DNA of 58,994 bases, taken from contig WGMF01000045.1 of NCBI GenBank assembly GCA_016125215.1, forward strand, positions 1 through 58,994. Reading direction: 5' to 3'. Shown piece after piece: positions 53,518-58,994 of the stretch. A model generated the notes under the pieces. The model ran no database searches. It was not told the DNA's origin and saw only the letters and a program-made list of their open reading frames with translations. The translations under genes were made by a program, and so were the position numbers. How positions within the stretch are numbered: position 1 is the stretch's first letter; each line of letters opens with the position of its first letter. The stretch is from Phycisphaera sp. Lineage in GTDB: Bacteria > Planctomycetota > Phycisphaerae > Phycisphaerales > Phycisphaeraceae.

Positions 53518-54918
53518 TCACGCCCCTCTGAGAATCGCGTGCGTCTCGTCGGGAGAATAGGCCTCCGTACCGAAGGCGTCATCAAACATTTTTCGGTGCC
53601 GATCAAGTTGTTTGTGGTGCTCACGGTCGTGGGCGGCGTTGCGCACCTCATGAGGGTCCGCGACAAGGTCGAGCAGTTGCTCAGCACTTTCACCGCCGGG
53701 GCAGCGGATGTATTTGAACCGCTGCGTGACGATCATCCTGCCGACGCCGGTCTCGACCGGGAGGTACTCACGCCAAGGGGCTGAGGCGGGATGATCGACA
53801 AGGGGTTTGATCGACCGCCCGAGCAGGCCGGTGGGAGGCGTGACACCCGCGATGTCGCAGAAGGTCGGCAAGAGGTCCAGGCCGTTGGAGACCAGGTTTG
53901 CGGTGTCTAATCGGGGAGACTTCACCGGGGCGCTGCTTTGGGAACTTCCGGGGGGCGGTTGACTTCCGGGGGGGCAAACGATCAGGGGGATGCGGGCGGC
54001 TTCGTCGTAATAGGTGGATTTGTGTTCGAGACGGTGGGCCGCGTCCATGTCACCGTGGTCGCTGGTGAAGACGACCCAGGTGTTGTCTGCGTGCGGGCCT
54101 TGTGCGAGGGCGTCGAGGACGGTGCCGATCTGTCTATCGACGCGTTGGGTCAGGCGTGCGTAGGCCCATCGGTGTTCGCGCCAGCGTTCTTCGCTCCATT
54201 GTTCGCGGGCCCGTTTGCGGAACGGGCGCTGCTCGATCATGGTGCGGATCATCTCGGGTTCGTCCCGCTGTGGCTCGAAGTTCGCAGGCAGGGGCGGGCA
54301 GTGGCGGGCAAAGAATTCTTCATCACTCACGCCCTTGGGCCGGGTGAGTGCTTCGTCGAGCGTGGCACACTCGGTCTTGCCGTGCTTGAGCAGGCCCAGC
54401 TCACTATCGTTCGTGGCAGAATCGCGGATCGCCATGTAACAGATGTCGTGCGGGTTGATGAAAGACGCGACGAGGAAGAAGGGCTTGTCACGCTCTTGCT
54501 TGAGGACCGTCGCACAATCGTCTGCCAGTTGTTCGCGTTCGTCTTTGCTCAAGACCTCGAAGCCGATGTCCTGCGCGGTCATCTTGGGCAGGTGTTGCTT
54601 GCCGCCATAGAGCGTGTCGTAGCCGGCTTGCCGCATGAGGTGCCCGAGGCCGTGTTGTTTAATTTCATCCGGCACGACGGTCCCGGGGCGCAGGTGGTTA
54701 CTGAACATGCCGATCTCGCTTGGGAATCGGCCCGTGAACAAGCTGAACCGCGACGGCGAGCAGACCGGGTTGGCACAGTAGGCCCGGTCGAACCGCACAC
54801 CCCGCGCCGCGAGTCGGTCCATCGCCGGTGTGTGGACGTAGCGGTTGCCTGCGCAGCTCATCATGCCAAAGTGTTGCTGGTCGGTGAGGATGAAGAGGAT
54901 GTTGGGGCGGTCGGGCAT
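53518..54918 (-). CDS. Sulfatase without a signal peptide
   Basis: A 466-residue sulfatase starting MPDRPNILFILTDQQHFGMM. The formylglycine precursor is Cys53 in VCSPSRFS, and VVFTSDHGDM and GKQHLPK carry further active-site residues. It resembles choline- or heparan-sulfatase groups more than arylsulfatase A. No signal peptide is visible, and the upstream TTG at 54945 does not add one. A Pro/Gly/Ser-rich stretch (PPGSQPPPGSSQSS) is encoded by two exact CTTCCGGGGG motifs (53945, 53963) and looks like an insertion between conserved parts. It starts 27 bases after the FGE gene ends. Confidence 0.92.
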   Translation of the reverse strand: MPDRPNILFILTDQQHFGMMSCAGNRYVHTPAMDRLAARGVRFDRAYCANPVCSPSRFSLFTGRFPSEIGMFSNHLRPGTVVPDEIKQHGLGHLMRQAGYDTLYGGKQHLPKMTAQDIGFEVLSKDEREQLADDCATVLKQERDKPFFLVASFINPHDICYMAIRDSATNDSELGLLKHGKTECATLDEALTRPKGVSDEEFFARHCPPLPANFEPQRDEPEMIRTMIEQRPFRKRAREQWSEERWREHRWAYARLTQRVDRQIGTVLDALAQGPHADNTWVVFTSDHGDMDAAHRLEHKSTYYDEAARIPLIVCPPGSQPPPGSSQSSAPVKSPRLDTANLVSNGLDLLPTFCDIAGVTPPTGLLGRSIKPLVDHPASAPWREYLPVETGVGRMIVTQRFKYIRCPGGESAEQLLDLVADPHEVRNAAHDREHHKQLDRHRKMFDDAFGTEAYSPDETHAILRGA

Positions 54919-54945
54919 GATCAAAACGACTCCATTGTCGGGCAA

Positions 54946-56076
54946 TCAATGCGCTGCGTCGTGTTGCCCGGTGATAACGATGCACCGGAACCCCACGTGA
55001 CTCAATCCGGTATCGGGCGACGACGCCATCTTCGCGCTGGGGCGGTAGCTCGAACAGTACGACGCATTACACAGGAACGACCCGCCCTTCTGCACGCGCG
55101 TCACTTTGGCGTACGGGTTACGCGGGTCAAATGAATCGCTCGGCCCGGTCGGGTTCTGGCAGCACGCGCCGCCAGCTATCTCGGCCTGCCGGGCGTAGGT
55201 GTCCGGCCGATACTTGTCCGCGGTCCACTCCCAGGCGTTGCCCGCCATGTCGTACAAACCCAGCGCGCTGGGCGGGAAACTTTTCACCGGTGCCAGCCCC
55301 GCGTATCCGTCGCTTGCGTCGTTTTGATAGGGGAAGTGCCCCTGCCAGATGTTGGCCATCTGTTTGCCACCCGGGGTCAACTCACCGCCCCAGATATATC
55401 GCTCACCGTCGTGATCGAAACGCGCCGCACGCTCCCACTGTGCCTCCGTCGGCAGCGACTTGCCCGCCCACTTGGCATAAGCCTCCGCATCCTCCCACGA
55501 AACCTGCACCACCGGGTAATCGTCCATCCCCTCGATCGAACTGCCCGGCCCGCTCGGGTGACGCCAACTCGCGCCGATCGTCCACGTCCACCACTGCGAG
55601 TAATCGTTGAGGTCCACCGCGTGATCGGTCGGAGTGAACACCAGTGATCCGGGCTGGAGCACTTCATCACTGGGTTTGGGCGTGCCGGGCGGGACCTGTT
55701 TTATCATCTCCTCCCAATCCACCGGGCGCTCGGCTGTGGTGACATAGCCCGTCGCATCCACAAACGCACGGAACTGCGCGTTGGTCACTTCCGTCTGATC
55801 GATCCAGAACCCGTCGACATGGACGCGATGGGCCGGCCGCTCGTCGGGCCGACCGTCCTCACCGTCCCAACCCATCGTGAACTCACCGGTCGGCACCCAC
55901 ACCATCCCAGGGTGCGCGTCGTTTGCTGCTGTCGTTGCCGGGCGGCTTGTTTGAGTGTTATCAACATGGGGCTTCCCCCCGCCGGTGCCCGACTCGCCAC
56001 AAGAGATCAGGCCCACAACAAAACCCAGCACGATCAGACACACGCCGGGACGCTTCAGGTGTTCAAGCCCATGCAT
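54946..56076 (-). CDS. Formylglycine-generating enzyme, lipoprotein form
   Basis: A 376-residue FGE/SUMF1-type oxidase that converts the sulfatase cysteine to formylglycine. A lipoprotein signal (VVGLISC, Cys26) precedes the domain. GMVWVPTGEFTMG opens it, and MAGNAWEWTAD and the two active cysteines Cys336 and Cys341 in SFLCNASYCSSYRPS are intact, as needed for true FGE. Homologous modules lacking these cysteines are common in bacteria, so their presence is informative. The gene lies just upstream of one sulfatase on the same strand and 120 bases from another, divergent one. Confidence 0.95.
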   Translation of the reverse strand: MHGLEHLKRPGVCLIVLGFVVGLISCGESGTGGGKPHVDNTQTSRPATTAANDAHPGMVWVPTGEFTMGWDGEDGRPDERPAHRVHVDGFWIDQTEVTNAQFRAFVDATGYVTTAERPVDWEEMIKQVPPGTPKPSDEVLQPGSLVFTPTDHAVDLNDYSQWWTWTIGASWRHPSGPGSSIEGMDDYPVVQVSWEDAEAYAKWAGKSLPTEAQWERAARFDHDGERYIWGGELTPGGKQMANIWQGHFPYQNDASDGYAGLAPVKSFPPSALGLYDMAGNAWEWTADKYRPDTYARQAEIAGGACCQNPTGPSDSFDPRNPYAKVTRVQKGGSFLCNASYCSSYRPSAKMASSPDTGLSHVGFRCIVITGQHDAAH

Positions 56077-56195
56077 AAGCGATATGTTAACGATCAGACG
56101 CACACAATACCGCCGGCCTACCCGCGTTCATCTTTGACGCCAAGACAACGTCCCGGGCTTGTTCCCTTCAATCCCCTGTCGAAAGACCCTCCGTG

Positions 56196-57707
56196 ATGCC
56201 AACAGACCAGACCTTCAGCCGACGCGAGATGCTTGCCCGCATGGGATGGACCGCCGCCACGGTGGCATTGGCCTCTTGCTCAGCCGTGAAGGCTGAATCC
56301 GCATCGGCCCATACGCCCGGACCCGCCGCTTTGCACAGGCCCAACATCATCTTCATCCTCACCGACGACCAGCGCTACGACGCCATGAGTTGCATGGGCC
56401 ACCCGATCGTCAAGACGCCCAACATGGACCGTCTGCGCCGTGAGGGCGTGCTCTTTCAGAACGCCTTTGTCACCACCTCGCTCTGTTCGCCGGCCAGGGC
56501 CAGTTTCCTCACCGGGGCCTATGTACACACCCACGGCGTCATCGGGAACTGGGGCTGCGAGATCGACCACGACGCCACCCCCACCTTCCCGCGGTTGCTC
56601 CACGATGCGGGCTACCGCACCGCCTTCGTCGGCAAGTGGCACATGAAACACACCAACCAGCCCCGCCCCGGCTTCGACTACTGGCTGGCCTTCGCGGGCC
56701 AGGGCGTCTACAACGACCCCACCCTCAACGAAAACGGACGCGAGTTCAAAGCCACAGGCTATATCACCGACCTGCTCACCGACTACGCTCTGAACTTCAT
56801 CAACCAACAAAATCCCGATCAGCCTTACTGCCTCTACCTCTCACACAAAGCCGTCCACTCGCCATTCACCCCCGCACCCAGACACGAAAACATCTACCCC
56901 GACGCCCAAATCCCCGAGCCTCCGAGCTTCCAAGACACCAAAGCTGGCAAACCCGCCTGGCAACGTGGCGGCATCGCCGACCCGCGATACCAGCAACCCA
57001 GAGACGTGCCCGATTCAATCACGCCCGGGCCGTGGGACCCGAACAACGCCCGACGCTTGGGCTACCTCCGCACACTCAGTGCCGTCGACGACAGCCTCGG
57101 CCGAATCCTCAAAACCCTCGAAGAACGCGGCGAACTCGACAACACCCTCATCCTCTACACCAGCGACAACGGCTACTTCTTCGGAGAGCACGGCCTGGGC
57201 GACAAACGACTCATGTACGAAGAATCACTCCGCATCCCCATGCTCATGCGCTACCCCCCACTCGTCAAACCCAACTCGACGGTGACACAGATGGTCCTGA
57301 ACATCGACGTGGCCCCGACGCTCCTCGATCTTGCCGACGTGCCCGCGCCAGCCACCGTGCAAGGCCGATCCGTCCTCCCGCTTTTAGCAGGCAAGACCGC
57401 CGGCTGGCGCACCTCGTTCCTCTACGAATACTGGATCGACCTGACCGACCGCATCCCCCGCATGGTCGGCGTACGCACCGACGGCTGGAAACTCATCCGC
57501 TACCCCGACCTCCAAGACATCGACGAGATGTACGACCTCACAGCCGACCCGACCGAGATGACCAACCTTGCCCAGGACCCGAAATACGCTGAACAACACC
57601 AGCAACTCAACGCGGAGTTGAATCGACTGATGATCGAAACAGGCTATGGCTCCAAACCCATCCCGAAAGAACCCCGCGTCACCTGGCCGGCAAAAACTGA
57701 ACACTGA
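56196..57707 (+). CDS. Tat-type lipoprotein sulfatase
   Basis: A 503-residue sulfatase. The N-terminus has SRREML followed by a hydrophobic stretch and VALASC, fitting a twin-arginine signal with a lipobox Cys28. Formylglycine precursor Cys97 is in LCSPARASF. IIFILTDDQRYDAM, GKWHMKH and YTSDNGYFFGEHG supply metal and base residues. A GTG one codon upstream is possible. It is divergent from the FGE gene and leads into the propeller gene 40 bases on. The product would be anchored outside the cytoplasmic membrane. Confidence 0.93.
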   Translation: MPTDQTFSRREMLARMGWTAATVALASCSAVKAESASAHTPGPAALHRPNIIFILTDDQRYDAMSCMGHPIVKTPNMDRLRREGVLFQNAFVTTSLCSPARASFLTGAYVHTHGVIGNWGCEIDHDATPTFPRLLHDAGYRTAFVGKWHMKHTNQPRPGFDYWLAFAGQGVYNDPTLNENGREFKATGYITDLLTDYALNFINQQNPDQPYCLYLSHKAVHSPFTPAPRHENIYPDAQIPEPPSFQDTKAGKPAWQRGGIADPRYQQPRDVPDSITPGPWDPNNARRLGYLRTLSAVDDSLGRILKTLEERGELDNTLILYTSDNGYFFGEHGLGDKRLMYEESLRIPMLMRYPPLVKPNSTVTQMVLNIDVAPTLLDLADVPAPATVQGRSVLPLLAGKTAGWRTSFLYEYWIDLTDRIPRMVGVRTDGWKLIRYPDLQDIDEMYDLTADPTEMTNLAQDPKYAEQHQQLNAELNRLMIETGYGSKPIPKEPRVTWPAKTEH

Positions 57708-57747
57708 CACCTTTTTCTTCTCTTGTGGGGATCGAGGGCCAATCGAT

Positions 57748-58764
57748 ATGAAACAAGCGCTGATATTACTGGTCTTGCTTCTGCTGACACCCCCGACACT
57801 GGCTGGCGGTGGGGAAGGCGCAGACACGGGCACCCCCACGTCCGCTGCGTTGGTCCGCGTGGTTTCGGTCGAGCGTTGCCCGGGCAACCCGCTCATCACG
57901 CCCGGGTCATCAAAGACCCTGGGCCACAATATCAATGGACCCTCGGTCATCCGCGTCCCGTCGTGGGTCAAGAATCCGCTGGGGAAGTATTACCTGTACT
58001 TCGCCCACCATCAGGGCCCGCATATCCGTCTGGCTTACGCCGATGCCATCACGGGCCCATGGACGGTCTACGAGCCGGGCACGCTCCACCTCAGCGAGAT
58101 GCCGGGGTGGGGCGGCCACGTGGCCTCGCCCGATGTCCACGTGGATGAGAAGAACAAAACCATCCGGATGTATTTCCACTCCTGCAGGGGCGTGGGCCAG
58201 CAGAACGGGACGGCTACCTCCGAGGACGGCATTCACTTCAAAGTCTCAGAGACGCTCCCGGGCGGGTGGTATTTCCGCGTCTTCGAGTACGACGGCGTTT
58301 ACTACGGCATCAGCCGCTACGGCGAGCTGCTGCGCTCGAAAAACCCCCTGGGCCCATTCGAGCAGCGCCGGGGATCGCTCATGCCGCCGGAGATGCTTGA
58401 CCGAAAGAAGGTGCGCCAGGTCAGGCATACCGCGGTGCTCAGGAAAGGCCCTCTCCTGCTGGTCTTCTACTCCCGGGTCGGCGACGAGCCGGAGCGGGTC
58501 CTGCTCTCGACGGTCCAACTGTCTGACGACTGGACCAAGTGGGTCCTCTCCGAGCCCGTCGAGGTGATCCAGCCTGAGACCGATTACGAGGGCATCCAGT
58601 GCCCCCTGAAGAAGTCCACGGGAGGGGTTGCCCCCAAGCAGGCACGAGAGCTCCGCGACCCCTATGTTTTCGAAGAAGACGGGCGCTACTACCTCTTCTA
58701 CTCGATCGCCGGCGAGGCCGGCCTGGCGATGGCGGAACTGGAATTGGAAATCAAACCCCAATAG
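57748..58764 (+). CDS. Secreted beta-propeller glycosidase-like protein (GH43-like)
   Basis: A 338-residue protein with a Sec signal (LILLVLLLLTPPTLAG). Repeats such as YYLYFAHHQGPHIRLAYA, SPDVHVDEKNKTIRMYFHS and ELRDPYVFEEDGRYYLFYS are blades of a five-bladed propeller as in GH43/GH117-like enzymes. The last contains the Arg-Asp-Pro turn often seen with the catalytic aspartate of GH43. It is co-directional with a sulfatase 40 bases upstream and probably trims a sulfated glycan. The exact family needs a profile search. Confidence 0.8.
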   Translation: MKQALILLVLLLLTPPTLAGGGEGADTGTPTSAALVRVVSVERCPGNPLITPGSSKTLGHNINGPSVIRVPSWVKNPLGKYYLYFAHHQGPHIRLAYADAITGPWTVYEPGTLHLSEMPGWGGHVASPDVHVDEKNKTIRMYFHSCRGVGQQNGTATSEDGIHFKVSETLPGGWYFRVFEYDGVYYGISRYGELLRSKNPLGPFEQRRGSLMPPEMLDRKKVRQVRHTAVLRKGPLLLVFYSRVGDEPERVLLSTVQLSDDWTKWVLSEPVEVIQPETDYEGIQCPLKKSTGGVAPKQARELRDPYVFEEDGRYYLFYSIAGEAGLAMAELELEIKPQ

Positions 58765-58994
58765 TCGGCGGGACAGAAATCGACCACATAAAGGACCGGC
58801 GGATTCAAATCCGAAGCGCAACACCGGACCAGACCACATAAAGGTGTCAGGATTGCTCTGTGGAAAACCTCTGAGGTTCGGCGCTTGTCCGGTCGCGCCC
58901 CGGTGTGGTTGAATGTCCATCATGGTGGATGGTCACCACCAGCAAGTCACCACACCCCCGGTAAAAGCGAGTAGCGTGGGCCGGGGTTAGGGTG
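58765..58994. other. Right edge, no gene; 13-bp direct repeat
   Basis: No gene is supported. GACCACATAAAGG occurs at 58782-58794 and 58832-58844, 50 bases apart. Confidence 0.5.

Overview
The window looks like a chromosomal segment of a planctomycete-type bacterium, most likely of the Phycisphaerae. The reasons are high GC, an H-X9-DG prepilin-like protein, three cysteine-type sulfatases beside a formylglycine-generating enzyme, a PEP-CTERM protein, a glutamyl-tRNA synthetase with a long insert after KMSKR beside a glutaminyl-tRNA synthetase, and many intergenic palindromes. The assignment is an inference from gene content; no rRNA or tRNA gene was found.

Layout. 1-1.8 kb is a small accessory patch with a RAYT transposase gene, REP-like palindromes and an AT-richer orphan gene. 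1.8-15.2 kb holds hemB, a lone pseudopilin with a structured leader and a strong terminator, envelope and glycosylation genes (GT-C/TPR protein, GT2, methyltransferase), a LolA-like lipoprotein, pssA, a DUF2752 protein, two paralogous lipoproteins and a GT4-like enzyme.

15.3-29.1 kb is the centrepiece: a co-directional, mostly overlapping operon of sensor histidine kinase, STAS protein, GspE/PilB ATPase, GspF/PilC, PilM, PilN, PilO, a PilP/GspC-like protein and five pseudopilin-like proteins. One pseudopilin ends in a PKD domain, and the J- and K-like members are unusually large. No secretin, prepilin peptidase or PilT-type ATPase lies in the window. A PEP-CTERM protein follows.

29.8-46 kb holds an HD-GYP phosphodiesterase with a CheY-like regulator, MoxR, a secreted beta-helix protein, a CdaA/YbbR pair (c-di-AMP; the DGA motif is altered to DMG), an ABC exporter of the MacB/LolCDE type, a siroheme nitrite/sulfite reductase, UDP-glucose dehydrogenase, a methyltransferase and a PfkB kinase.

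46-51.5 kb has divergent gltX and glnS, the H-X9-DG pseudopilin and a radical-SAM gene. 51.5-58.8 kb is a sulfated-glycan locus: three sulfatases, an FGE lipoprotein and a beta-propeller glycosidase-like protein.

Cutting across the genes is a recurrent 10-mer, CTTCCGGGGG. I count 17 exact copies on the two strands, 14 of them between 41.6 and 54 kb and six inside glnS. Several families of long intergenic inverted repeats also separate genes. Read by eye only; no similarity search was run.
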